The notes below the pieces were generated by a model. That model searched no databases. It had not been told where the DNA came from and worked only from the letters and a program-made list of their open reading frames with translations. From an uncultured Lachnospiraceae bacterium (GTDB lineage: Bacteria > Bacillota > Clostridia > Lachnospirales > Lachnospiraceae): DNA of 64,000 nucleotides. Where the stretch lies: contig CAMXIK010000015.1 in the NCBI GenBank assembly GCA_947243855.1, positions 1-64,000 on the forward strand, written 5' to 3'. Both the position numbers and the translations under genes were made by a program. Below, in pieces: positions 9,125-17,174 of this stretch. Position 1 is the stretch's first letter; the number at the start of each line of letters is the position of its first letter.

Positions 9125-9928
9125 TCACCGTCTTCCTACCTTCAAGTCCTGATAGCATCGAAACAGGCAGAGCCACTGAATATAAAGCGTGACGCCGTCC
9201 TCATAGGCGTGATATAGTCCCGCTTTCTTTAACGCCGCCGATGCCTGTCTTTTGGTCAGCGGCCCGCCCTTTCCTGTCATGCCGTACCTCATAGCCCGTT
9301 CGATAAACTGCTGAAATTCCCGATACTCCTTGCCGTTTAAATCGGGAATTGCTTTTCTTCCAAAATGCACCAGAACACAATCCACGGACGGTTTCGGGTG
9401 AAAATCCTCCCTGCGGAAACGATATACCATTTTCATCTCCCACCGAACCTTGAGTGCCAGAGATTTTTGGGTCTCCTTTGGAATTCCCATAAACCGTTTG
9501 GCCGCCCCCTTCTCCATCACAAGCCAGATATCCGTCGGCGGATTTTTTCCCTGCGTCAATTTCTCCATGATCTGTGTGGTCAGAAAAAACGGTATGTTTG
9601 CAAAAACCTGATAAGCGCCCTTTTCCGGCAGATGATATTTTAGGAAATCGCCCGAAACCAACTCTACATTGGAATACTTTGACAACCGCTTTCCTGCGCT
9701 CTCCATAAGCCTTTTGTCAATTTCCACCGAACATACCTTTCCCGCCTGTCGGCAAAGTTCCTCCGTCAGATGCCCTTTTCCGGTTCCGATCTCTAAAACC
9801 ACGTCCTCCCTCTGAAATCCTGCAAGGCAAACGATCCTTTGAATCAATTTCCGGCTTGTCAAAAAATTCTGGGAATCCGATACCTGTTTTACATAGTCGT
9901 AGCCTGTCTGTCTTCTGTCTTTCTGCAT
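9125..9928 (-). CDS. erm: Erm-type 23S rRNA adenine N6-methyltransferase
   Basis: A 267-residue SAM-dependent rRNA adenine methyltransferase of the KsgA/Erm superfamily. Erm enzymes methylate the 23S adenine equivalent to A2058 and protect against macrolides, lincosamides and streptogramin B. It shows the Erm start SQNFLTS (about 19-25), SAM motif I LEIGTGKGHL (45-54), the acidic SVEID (67-71), and catalytic motif IV as NIPFF (111-115). QNFLTS and NIPF fit Erm better than KsgA, whose motif IV is usually NLPY. The ATG at 9928 has AAGGAGG 6 nt before it; the frame is open 67 codons farther up, but that part is leader RNA. Expression is probably inducible through the leader peptide at 10179-10214. 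The exact class and target base are inferred. Confidence 0.85.
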   Translation of the reverse strand: MQKDRRQTGYDYVKQVSDSQNFLTSRKLIQRIVCLAGFQREDVVLEIGTGKGHLTEELCRQAGKVCSVEIDKRLMESAGKRLSKYSNVELVSGDFLKYHLPEKGAYQVFANIPFFLTTQIMEKLTQGKNPPTDIWLVMEKGAAKRFMGIPKETQKSLALKVRWEMKMVYRFRREDFHPKPSVDCVLVHFGRKAIPDLNGKEYREFQQFIERAMRYGMTGKGGPLTKRQASAALKKAGLYHAYEDGVTLYIQWLCLFRCYQDLKVGRR

Positions 9929-10290
9929 AGCGTGCCTCCTTTTTATACTGTGCTCCCAAGATTCATCCACGGACAAATCCGTTTCCCGAAAAAAGGCAGT
10001 AAAAAAGCAGGCCAGACCCTGTAAACAGAATCCTCCCGCTAAACGATGCAATAAGGCAGCAGACAGCCCAGATGTGGCTCTCGTCACATCTATCCTGCAG
10101 GCAATATGGCAGTTTTTATTCGCACGCAAAAAAATCCCATCTACATGAGACTACATCATCTGATTTTTACTGCCCCGGTTATCGGGTGCGTGCACAACGA
10201 ATAAAAACTCCCACGCTTAAGCCGCCTTTCTAACTATACTCTAGTCAATTTTCCATTTATAAACATCATGATTGTATCATAACAAACGCA
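9929..10290 (-). promoter_or_regulatory. Structured leader RNA of erm (attenuator-like)
   Basis: This 362-nt region has no other gene. In the RNA, the leader-peptide coding arm (10187-10208) pairs with 10112-10128 through GTTTTTATTCG/CGAATAAAAAC plus CACGCA/TGCGTG. Between them lie CCCG/CGGG (10173-10186) and an AAAAATC/GATTTTT pairing that ends in a run of T. Farther down are a perfect 7-bp hairpin (AGATGTG/CACATCT, 10070-10091) and a short CAGG/CCTG hairpin followed by CTTTTTT. These alternatives fit ribosome-controlled attenuation. A weak TTGACT box lies near 10247; the start point is uncertain. Confidence 0.6.
10179..10214 (-). CDS. Putative erm leader peptide (MGVFIRCARTR)
   Basis: An 11-codon frame that starts with GTG and ends with TAA, with AAAGGCGG 7 nt upstream, about 250 nt before the erm start. 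The peptide contains R-T-R at its last three codons. Arg/Lys-x-Arg/Lys motifs are known macrolide-stalling sequences in Erm leader peptides such as that of ErmD. Its codons lie inside one arm of a long inverted repeat, so a stalled ribosome would open that structure. This is a prediction from position and motif. Confidence 0.6.
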   Translation of the reverse strand: MGVFIRCARTR

Positions 10291-10296
10291 ATGAGG

Positions 10297-12513
10297 TCAA
10301 TTATTTCCCTCCACCCACCAGTCCGCCACGCGGCAGATGCCGTTATCGTCCCAGACAAGAATAAACACCGCTTGCCCGACACCGTGCGCGTTTCCTCCTT
10401 CTCCGCTCAGATACTCCCTGCACTTAAGAGCATTTTTTCCCTCATATTTCACACTCTCGAAATCAAAAAACCCCCTGACATTCGCACCACCTGCACGTCC
10501 ATACTCGTTTTCTCCGATTTCCCGGACGTTCCATCCGTCAAATTCGATGCGCTCGTCCAGATAGGGAAAGTATGCCTCGTATCGATTCACGCCAATACAC
10601 TTTACATAGACCGATAGCCCAGTATCGGCCGCTCCCCACTCCTTGTAATCATTGGGAAGCTCTTCCAGACATTCTACCCATTCGTTCCCCACACGCCGGA
10701 ACAGACAGTTGTTCCTGCCGCCCGGCCCGCCGTTGCCGCCATTGCCAACCGCAAACAATAATTCCAGATTACCGTCGTTGTCCAAATCCGCCATAAAAGG
10801 CTCTTCCCAAAAAGATGTGCCGAAGCAAAACCGATCCTCATAGTAAACCGTTTCGTCCTTGAGAATATAAGGCGGCTCATCATTCCAATAGAGCCAGATT
10901 TCACCAGGTACAAACAGACTCCCCTCGCCCGCCATCACAACCATATCCGTCTGCCCATTTCCATCCAAATCGTCTATCAACCAGTCGCTTATCTGTCTGT
11001 GAGAATCCTCCAACGCACCTTGCCACCTCCATACCACGCCACCCCACAGATCGTCCGCAAGCAGCCTGCGATAAGCGCTTTTCAGTACAGTCTGGGCTAT
11101 GCCCCGCTCTTTTCCCTCCTCCAAAAAGACTTTCTCCTGCTCCCAAATATCCCCCTTCGACGCATAGTCGGCCTGCGACGCATTGACTGTGATTTCCAAA
11201 TCCATTTCCGGCACGATCAGGTTCGCGTCCCTGCCGATCCGCTCTTGATTTGCCTCATAAATCTGCGTCCAAAAATACCCGTCGCCATATATTTCATTGG
11301 CAAGGTTCCACAAACTGTCCCCCTCCTGCACCGTGACGGTAACCGTATAGCCGAAGCGGCTGTCTTTTTCCCATGCAAGAATAGGCCTCGCGTAATCTGT
11401 CGCACCAAACCAAACATCCAGCCCTGCCTCTTTGGCTCCTTCTAAAAATTCCTGAAAGTCTGTTATGTCTTCCCCTCCTGTCAGGCAATTTTGGATTCCC
11501 ACATCACCAGATGCGCCTTCTGGCAGGGATGCCTCATCCAACCGAAAATCTTGGGAACGACCGAGCAGTTCTCCTGTGTCGTTGTCTCCCGTTACCTTCG
11601 CTCTGGCATAACAGCCAGTCAGACAGGAGCCCCTGCCTGTAATGCCGCCAAGACAGTCAGTGCCCGTCACAGAGCCGGTCATATAGCTGTCCCGTACACA
11701 GACGGCCACCCCGCCGATTCCTCCGGCATCACCGCCGCCTGTCCTTTCAAACTCCCCCTCTATATCAGCATGTACGGCGCACCCGCAAATATAATAAGCA
11801 ATTCCCGCAATACCGCCCATCGCGCTATACGCTTTCACCGTACCCGTAAAACTACAGTTTTCCACGGCAGAAGCCGCGCCCGTGATGCCGCCTGTTGAGT
11901 CAAATCCGACAATCTTCCCCGTCACATGACAGTTTTCAATGTACAAATCTCCCCCATTGCCCAAACCGCTCGTAATCGCCATACCGCCCATGACGCCGCC
12001 GACATTCATCCCGCCTGTAATATCGCAGTCTTTGATATAGAGATTTTTGATCACGGTGCACCCACTGTCCTGATATTCCATGCTTTCCCGCCCTTCCGGC
12101 AGATAAGACCTCGTTCCGAATAAGCCCTGATCTTCCCCGTAAGGTAAGTTGATATAAAGTCCCGTCACCACATGGTTTTCGCCGTCAAAGGTGCCGTTAA
12201 ATTCTCTCGTTTCCTCCTCTCCCGCATCGCTCCCGCACCCGATCGGCTCCCAGCCCGTCTCCCCTTTACAGTAGGCGGAAAGATCGATATCCCGTGTCAG
12301 CCGATAAGACGCGTTGTGGGCCGGCACTCCCGGCTCCACTTCTTTGTTTCCATTCACTAACAGGGCAAGCGTACGCATATCCTGCGCGGACTGGATCATG
12401 TAGACTCCCCCGTCCTTCTCAAAAACGGACTCCTGCGCATTCACGCAAAAGCCCGCTTTCATACACAGGAAAAAGGAAAGAAACAAACCAGCCCTTACCT
12501 GTAATTTCCTCAT
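10297..12513 (-). CDS. Secreted GLUG-repeat and LysM protein
   Basis: A 738-residue exported protein with a signal peptide (MRKLQVRAGLFLSFFLCMKAGFCVNA). The N-terminal half contains several GLUG-type repeats (GGVMGG, GGITGA, GGIAGI, GGIGGV, GGITGR) at roughly residues 165-310, as found in adhesins and IgA-protease-like surface proteins. A LysM module follows (VQEGDSLWNLANEIYGDG, near 395), which would bind peptidoglycan. The C-terminal part has two FG-GAP/VCBS-like loops (DDLDGNGQTD and DLDNDGNLE). It starts 13 nt after the EF-G paralogue stop, with GAGGG before the ATG, so it is probably cotranscribed with it. Its role at the wall is inferred from the modules. Confidence 0.8.
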   Translation of the reverse strand: MRKLQVRAGLFLSFFLCMKAGFCVNAQESVFEKDGGVYMIQSAQDMRTLALLVNGNKEVEPGVPAHNASYRLTRDIDLSAYCKGETGWEPIGCGSDAGEEETREFNGTFDGENHVVTGLYINLPYGEDQGLFGTRSYLPEGRESMEYQDSGCTVIKNLYIKDCDITGGMNVGGVMGGMAITSGLGNGGDLYIENCHVTGKIVGFDSTGGITGAASAVENCSFTGTVKAYSAMGGIAGIAYYICGCAVHADIEGEFERTGGGDAGGIGGVAVCVRDSYMTGSVTGTDCLGGITGRGSCLTGCYARAKVTGDNDTGELLGRSQDFRLDEASLPEGASGDVGIQNCLTGGEDITDFQEFLEGAKEAGLDVWFGATDYARPILAWEKDSRFGYTVTVTVQEGDSLWNLANEIYGDGYFWTQIYEANQERIGRDANLIVPEMDLEITVNASQADYASKGDIWEQEKVFLEEGKERGIAQTVLKSAYRRLLADDLWGGVVWRWQGALEDSHRQISDWLIDDLDGNGQTDMVVMAGEGSLFVPGEIWLYWNDEPPYILKDETVYYEDRFCFGTSFWEEPFMADLDNDGNLELLFAVGNGGNGGPGGRNNCLFRRVGNEWVECLEELPNDYKEWGAADTGLSVYVKCIGVNRYEAYFPYLDERIEFDGWNVREIGENEYGRAGGANVRGFFDFESVKYEGKNALKCREYLSGEGGNAHGVGQAVFILVWDDNGICRVADWWVEGNN

Positions 12514-12526
12514 CTTTTATCCCTCG

Positions 12527-14620
12527 TTATGCGTCCGCATTCGCTTCCGCTACGGCCTTCGCCCTTGCCGCCACTTCCTTCTCCTGCACGTCGCTGGGAG
12601 CCTGCTCATATCTGGCAAACTCATACTTATAGGTGCCTCGTCCGCCGGTCATGGAACGAAGATCCGTGCAGTAACCGCTCAGGGAAGCCACCGGAATATC
12701 CGCTTCTACCACGGTCTTGCCGTCTCCAGCAGGATTCATGCCTAACACCCTGCCTCTTCTCTTGTTCAGATCGCCCATCACGTCGCCCGTGTAGGAATCC
12801 GGCACGGTCACCTGTAAGTTGGCGATAGGCTCCAAAAGCACCGGCCCCGCCTCCATAAAGCCTTTCTTGAACGCCTGAATGGTTGCCATCTTGAAAGCCA
12901 TTTCGGAAGAGTCTACGGGATGGTAAGAACCATCGTAAAGCACCGCTTTCACACCCACCACGGGATAAGCCGCCAGAGGCCCCGCCTGCACGGAATCCTG
13001 CAAGCCCTTTTCCACCGCCGGGAAGTAGTTCTTCGGCACCGCGCCGCCAACCACTTCCTGCGCAAACTCGAAAGGCGTTTCCAGATCGCCCGAAGGCTCA
13101 AAACGCATTTTCACATGACCGTACTGGCCGTGTCCGCCAGACTGCTTTTTATATTTATGCTCCACATCGGATTTCTTGCGGATTGTCTCCTTGTATGCAA
13201 TCTTCGGCTCGGAAAGTTCGATCTCCACCTTGTACTCGTTGAGAAGACGGCTGACCACCACTTCCAAATGCAGATCGCCCATACCGTAAAGGAGGGACTG
13301 CCTGTTTTCCGCATCGTTTACCACCTGCAGGGTCTGGTCCTCGTGGCGCATCTTCTGCAGCGCTTGGGAAACCTTATCTACATCGCCTTTATTCTTCGCC
13401 CGATACCGCTTGTATGTATAGGGCGTGGAAATCTCAGTCTTTCCATATCGGATCGTACGCGCCTTCGTGGAGAGCGTGTTGCCCGTTCTGGCTGCCGTCA
13501 GCTTGGCGATGGCTCCGATATCGCCCGCGTGAAGCTCCTTCACCTCGATAGGCTTACTGCCTTGCAGGACATAGAGCTTACTGATCTTCTCCTCCACTTC
13601 CTTCTCGTCGTTGTAAATCACATCGTCGCTCTTAAACACGCCGGAGCAGACTTTGATCAAGGAATACTTGCCGATGAAGGGATCGACGATGGTCTTGAAA
13701 ATATACGCCGATTTTGCTTTGGAGAAATCAAAATTCGCCTCAAAAATTTCGTTGGTCTTTAAATCAATACCCGCCATCTCTCTGTTTTCTGGACTCGGCA
13801 TATACTTTACAATATCGTCGAGCAGGGTAAATACACCCTGGCAAAGCACGTTTGAACCCATGGACATGGGCACGATACTGCCGTCCATCACGTTGGTGCG
13901 AAGAGCCGCACGGATCTCTGCCTCAGAGAAAGTGTCGCCGCTAAAATAACGCTCCATAAAATCTTCGCTGGTCTCCGCTACCGCCTCCATCAAAGTATCG
14001 CGGCACAACTGCAGGTTTGCCTTGCTGTACTCGGGCATCTCGCACTCTACTACTTCCTTGCCCTCCCAGCGGTATGCCTGCTCGGTAATCACATTAATAT
14101 AGCCCACAAATTTCTCATTCTCACGGATGGGCAGATGGAACGGCGCCATCTTCTTTCCGTACTTCGCTGTCATATCCTCCACAACCTGTCTGAAAGATGC
14201 GTTGTCGATATCCATATCCGTCACGAACACAAAACGGGGAAGTTTATATTTATCGCAGATCTCCCACGCCTTTTCCGTGCCTACTTCCACTCCGGCCTTA
14301 CCGGAAACTACGATAATCGCCGCATCCGCCGCGCTCACCGCCTCTTCTACCTCGCCAACGAAATCAAAAAAACCGGGAGAATCGAGCACGTTTATCTTCG
14401 TGCCTTCCCACTCGATCGGAACAACGGACGTAGCGATGGAGATATGACGCTTTTGCTCCTCCTTACCAAAATCACTCACCGTATTCCCGTCGTCTATCTT
14501 GCCCATTCTGGATGTGATGCCGGAAAGGTAAGCCATCGCCTCCACCAGACTGGTCTTGCCGCAGCCCCCATGCCCCAGCAAAACCACATTACGAATCTTA
14601 TCCGTCGTGTAAACATTCAT
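12527..14620 (-). CDS. EF-G paralogue (translation GTPase, divergent G3 and G4)
   Basis: A 697-residue protein with all EF-G domains: GTPase domain, domain II and C-terminal domains IV/V (KQSGGHGQYG ... PIANLQVTVP ... MNPAGDGKT). The P-loop GHGGCGKTS (16-24) is intact. Two GTPase motifs deviate from canonical EF-G: G3 is DSPGFFDF instead of DTPGHVDF, so the catalytic His is Phe, and G4 is TDMD instead of NKMD. Switch I (EEQKRHISIATS) also departs from the ERGITI form. This matches the second EF-G group of Clostridia, not FusA and not a Tet-type ribosomal protection protein, whose P-loop reads AHVDAGKTT. It would bind ribosomes in an unknown role. A good promoter lies about 80 nt upstream. Confidence 0.88.
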   Translation of the reverse strand: MNVYTTDKIRNVVLLGHGGCGKTSLVEAMAYLSGITSRMGKIDDGNTVSDFGKEEQKRHISIATSVVPIEWEGTKINVLDSPGFFDFVGEVEEAVSAADAAIIVVSGKAGVEVGTEKAWEICDKYKLPRFVFVTDMDIDNASFRQVVEDMTAKYGKKMAPFHLPIRENEKFVGYINVITEQAYRWEGKEVVECEMPEYSKANLQLCRDTLMEAVAETSEDFMERYFSGDTFSEAEIRAALRTNVMDGSIVPMSMGSNVLCQGVFTLLDDIVKYMPSPENREMAGIDLKTNEIFEANFDFSKAKSAYIFKTIVDPFIGKYSLIKVCSGVFKSDDVIYNDEKEVEEKISKLYVLQGSKPIEVKELHAGDIGAIAKLTAARTGNTLSTKARTIRYGKTEISTPYTYKRYRAKNKGDVDKVSQALQKMRHEDQTLQVVNDAENRQSLLYGMGDLHLEVVVSRLLNEYKVEIELSEPKIAYKETIRKKSDVEHKYKKQSGGHGQYGHVKMRFEPSGDLETPFEFAQEVVGGAVPKNYFPAVEKGLQDSVQAGPLAAYPVVGVKAVLYDGSYHPVDSSEMAFKMATIQAFKKGFMEAGPVLLEPIANLQVTVPDSYTGDVMGDLNKRRGRVLGMNPAGDGKTVVEADIPVASLSGYCTDLRSMTGGRGTYKYEFARYEQAPSDVQEKEVAARAKAVAEANADA

Positions 14621-14696
14621 GCCTTGTAACCCTCCAATTCTGTTGTTCTATTTTACACTCAAAGCCACACAAAATCATGGCACAAGTTGTAAATAC

Positions 14697-14725
14697 ATTT
14701 TACTAAATTTTCAGAACAATTTCAA
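14697..14725 (-). promoter_or_regulatory. Promoter of the EF-G paralogue operon
   Basis: On the minus strand, TTGAAA and TAAAAT are separated by 17 nt, 77 nt before the start codon, in an AT-rich stretch. Confidence 0.6.
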
Positions 14726-14781
14726 CAACTATTTATACATTCTGCACAGATTATTCACCACGAAGAATTTGAACAAAACAT

Positions 14782-15396
14782 TCACCTTATATTTATTCTA
14801 TTTTTGCAATAATCTCTCATCGCATCGTTGACCCATATTCCTTTATTGCATAAATTACCTTTATCACATATACTGAGGTACTCGATTGCTTTTTCATATT
14901 CCCCATCATGAATATAAGTCAATCCTCTTCTCAATTCCTGATGGTATAAAGTTTTACACATATACTCATAAAAGGTTCCTATTTCACATAATTGTGTATT
15001 TTGATAAAAATGTTCCATATACTGAACCACACACTGCCTAAGTTCTTCCAATTCCCAATTCAACAGTTCTGTTTCTGACTCGTAAATTTCGGAACCATAT
15101 ACAGTAAACGCACCGATGGCTCGCAAACTGACCGGTTCGCTTTTATTTTCAGGCATTTCCAAAATATCCCACAATAAATCGTCAAGCCACATTGGTTTTA
15201 GCCTCTCGGTGCTTGCACAATAACATCGTCCATCCCGCTCGCAGATATAGATCATCAGGTCAAAAAACAATTCCTTTTTTTGAACCCACACCATAAAATC
15301 TTTTTTCTTTAACTTATATTTTTTAATCTCTGACTGGATTATCTTGGGCAAAGTATTTTTTAGCTCTCTAAGCTTTTTTTGTTGTTCTCTCTTCAT
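14782..15396 (-). CDS. Hypothetical protein (204 aa), AT-rich
   Basis: I do not recognise this gene. It encodes a 204-residue soluble protein with a Lys-rich N-terminal helix (MKREQQKKLRELKNTLPKII), a Trp-containing middle (MVWVQKKELFFDLMIYI) and a helical C-terminus (HDGEYEKAIEYLSICDKG) that resembles a tetratricopeptide helix pair. It is clearly richer in A and T than its neighbours, which suggests a recent arrival. It begins 25 nt after the EamA gene and has a poor ribosome site. Genes of this size and style are often immunity or orphan proteins, but nothing proves that here. Confidence 0.6.
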   Translation of the reverse strand: MKREQQKKLRELKNTLPKIIQSEIKKYKLKKKDFMVWVQKKELFFDLMIYICERDGRCYCASTERLKPMWLDDLLWDILEMPENKSEPVSLRAIGAFTVYGSEIYESETELLNWELEELRQCVVQYMEHFYQNTQLCEIGTFYEYMCKTLYHQELRRGLTYIHDGEYEKAIEYLSICDKGNLCNKGIWVNDAMRDYCKNRINIR

Positions 15397-15421
15397 ATTG
15401 TTTTACCCGGCCTGCCTATTT

Positions 15422-15835
15422 TTACACCACCATAATAAGCGTCCCCGCCCCAATCAGAACGCACCCGATCAAAGATTTTACCGTAAATTCCTCATGCAGG
15501 AACACAAAGGCCAGCACCAGCGTAATCACCACACTCAGCTTGTCAATCGGCACGACTTTTGACACCTCTCCGACCTGCAGTGCCTTATAGTAGCACAGCC
15601 ACGACCCGCCCGTGGCAAGCCCGGACAAGATCAGGAACAACCAGCTTTTCCTGCTAATTTCCGAAATACTGTTCTGTCCATGTGTCAAAAAGACGATTCC
15701 CCAAGCCATAATCACCACCACTGCCGTCCTAATGGCGGTTGCCAAGTTGGAATTCACTCCCTCAATGCCGACTTTCGCCAAAATGGAAGTCAGCGCAGCA
15801 AAAACTGCCGACAATAACGCAAATACAAACCACAT
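15422..15835 (-). CDS. EamA/DMT-family half-size transporter
   Basis: A 137-residue membrane protein with about five hydrophobic helices, equal to a single EamA repeat of the drug/metabolite transporter superfamily. It shows the characteristic start (ALLSAVFAALTSILAKVGI) and end (VLAFVFLHEEFTVKSLIGCVLIGAGTLI). Single-repeat members usually dimerise. The substrate cannot be told. AAGGGG precedes the ATG and a promoter lies 60-90 nt upstream. Confidence 0.85.
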   Translation of the reverse strand: MWFVFALLSAVFAALTSILAKVGIEGVNSNLATAIRTAVVVIMAWGIVFLTHGQNSISEISRKSWLFLILSGLATGGSWLCYYKALQVGEVSKVVPIDKLSVVITLVLAFVFLHEEFTVKSLIGCVLIGAGTLIMVV

Positions 15836-15894
15836 ATCATACCCCTTCCCGCCTTACGCTCCTTTTATTTTATCACAAAACATCCTTTTTCACA

Positions 15895-15924
15895 TCTATA
15901 ATAGTATGTACCGCAGACGGTCAA
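15895..15924 (-). promoter_or_regulatory. Promoter of the EamA gene
   Basis: Minus-strand TTGACC and TATAGA with an 18-nt spacer, in the divergent region shared with tyrA. Confidence 0.5.
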
Positions 15925-15977
15925 TCCATTTATCTTATTGATTCCGTTTTTATGCTCCCATGTCCTGGCCCGCTTTC

Positions 15978-16006
15978 TTGCGTTTGCTCCCATTTTGTGC
16001 TATCGT
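15978..16006 (+). promoter_or_regulatory. Possible promoter of tyrA-aroA
   Basis: TTGCGT and TATCGT with a 17-nt spacer, about 40 nt before the tyrA start. The boxes match the consensus only partly. Confidence 0.4.
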
Positions 16007-16043
16007 AAATACGAAAGTGAAACTTGGGAAAGGTAATAAATAT

Positions 16044-17141
16044 ATGAGCGCTCTCACCTGCGGTTTTATCGGGCTTGGACTGATCGGCGGCTCCATCGCC
16101 AAAGCTCTCAGACTCCGTCTGCCGGACACAAAACTGATCGCCTATGATATCAATTCCGCCTCTCTTGCGCTGGCACAAGAGGAGAAGGTAATAGACAGAA
16201 TCTGTACCTCCATCGACGAATCTTTCGGAGGTTGCGATTACATTTTTCTGTGCGCACCGGTCTCTCACAATGCTGAGAATCTGCACACACTGAAAAACGT
16301 CCTCTCTCCCGATACGATTCTCACGGATGTTGGCAGCGTCAAAACAGGCATTCACTGGCAGATCGAAGAATTACAGTTACAAAAACAGTTTATTGGCGGA
16401 CACCCCATGGCTGGCTCCGAGCGTTTCGGCTACCAGAACGCCAAAGCCGCTCTGCTGGAAAACGCCTACTATATTCTAACCCCTTCCGAAGAGGTTTCTT
16501 CTGAGAAGGTAACAGCTTATCAGGCGCTTGTGGAAGCTATCGGCGCAATCCCGCTTGTTTTATCTTACAAAGAGCACGACTATGTGACTGCCGCCATCTC
16601 CCATCTTCCCCATGTGATCGCCGCATCTTTAGTGAATGTGGTTAAAAGCTGCGACTCCAAGGACGGCGTCATGAAAATGATAGCCGCAGGGGGCTTTAAG
16701 GATATCACAAGAATCGCCTCCTCCTCTCCAGAAATGTGGCAGCAGATTTGTCTGACTAACGCGGATAATATCACGAAACTGCTCCGTACCTATATCCAGT
16801 ATCTGGAAGTCATTACGGGCTATATCGACGACCATAAAAAAGAAACTCTTTACAGCTTCTTTGATACCGCGCGCGACTACAGAGAATCCTTTATCAGCGC
16901 GCCAAGCGGACCCATCAAAGCGGAATATGTGTTTACCGTTGATATTGCGGATAAGCCGGGCGCAATCGCCGCCATTGCCTCTCTTCTGGCCATGCACGGC
17001 GTAAGCATTAAAAATATCGGCATTAACCACAATAGAGAGCTGGCGGAAGGCGCGCTGCGCATTGAATTTTACGAACAGGATACGCTGGCAAAAGCTGTGG
17101 AAGTCATGACGGAACACGGCTACAAAATCCATACCCGCTAA
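16044..17141 (+). CDS. tyrA: Prephenate dehydrogenase with ACT domain
   Basis: It converts prephenate to 4-hydroxyphenylpyruvate with NAD(P)+ on the tyrosine branch. The 365-residue product begins MSALTCGFIGLGLIGGS, where GLGLIGGS (residues 9-16) is the nucleotide-binding loop. GGHPMAGSE and SHLPHVIAASL are family signatures. Residues from about 295 form an ACT domain (FTVDIADKPGAIAAIASLLAMHG), which in this family binds tyrosine for feedback control. The ATG at 16044 has GGGAAAGG about 10 nt upstream; the frame is open earlier without support. aroA follows after 33 nt, so the two form an aromatic amino acid operon. Confidence 0.95.
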   Translation: MSALTCGFIGLGLIGGSIAKALRLRLPDTKLIAYDINSASLALAQEEKVIDRICTSIDESFGGCDYIFLCAPVSHNAENLHTLKNVLSPDTILTDVGSVKTGIHWQIEELQLQKQFIGGHPMAGSERFGYQNAKAALLENAYYILTPSEEVSSEKVTAYQALVEAIGAIPLVLSYKEHDYVTAAISHLPHVIAASLVNVVKSCDSKDGVMKMIAAGGFKDITRIASSSPEMWQQICLTNADNITKLLRTYIQYLEVITGYIDDHKKETLYSFFDTARDYRESFISAPSGPIKAEYVFTVDIADKPGAIAAIASLLAMHGVSIKNIGINHNRELAEGALRIEFYEQDTLAKAVEVMTEHGYKIHTR

Positions 17142-17174
17142 CAACGCGAAAAAAAGAAAGGCACAGGACAAACC

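Noticed and set aside
9929..10129. Extension of erm by 67 codons to an upstream TTG
   Set aside because: AAGGAGG at the inner ATG is ideal, Erm proteins start near there, and the upstream part is structured leader RNA.
12527..14620. Tet(M/O)-type ribosomal protection protein
   Set aside because: P-loop GHGGCGKTS and overall motifs follow the EF-G paralogue group, not the AHVDAGKTT form of Tet proteins.
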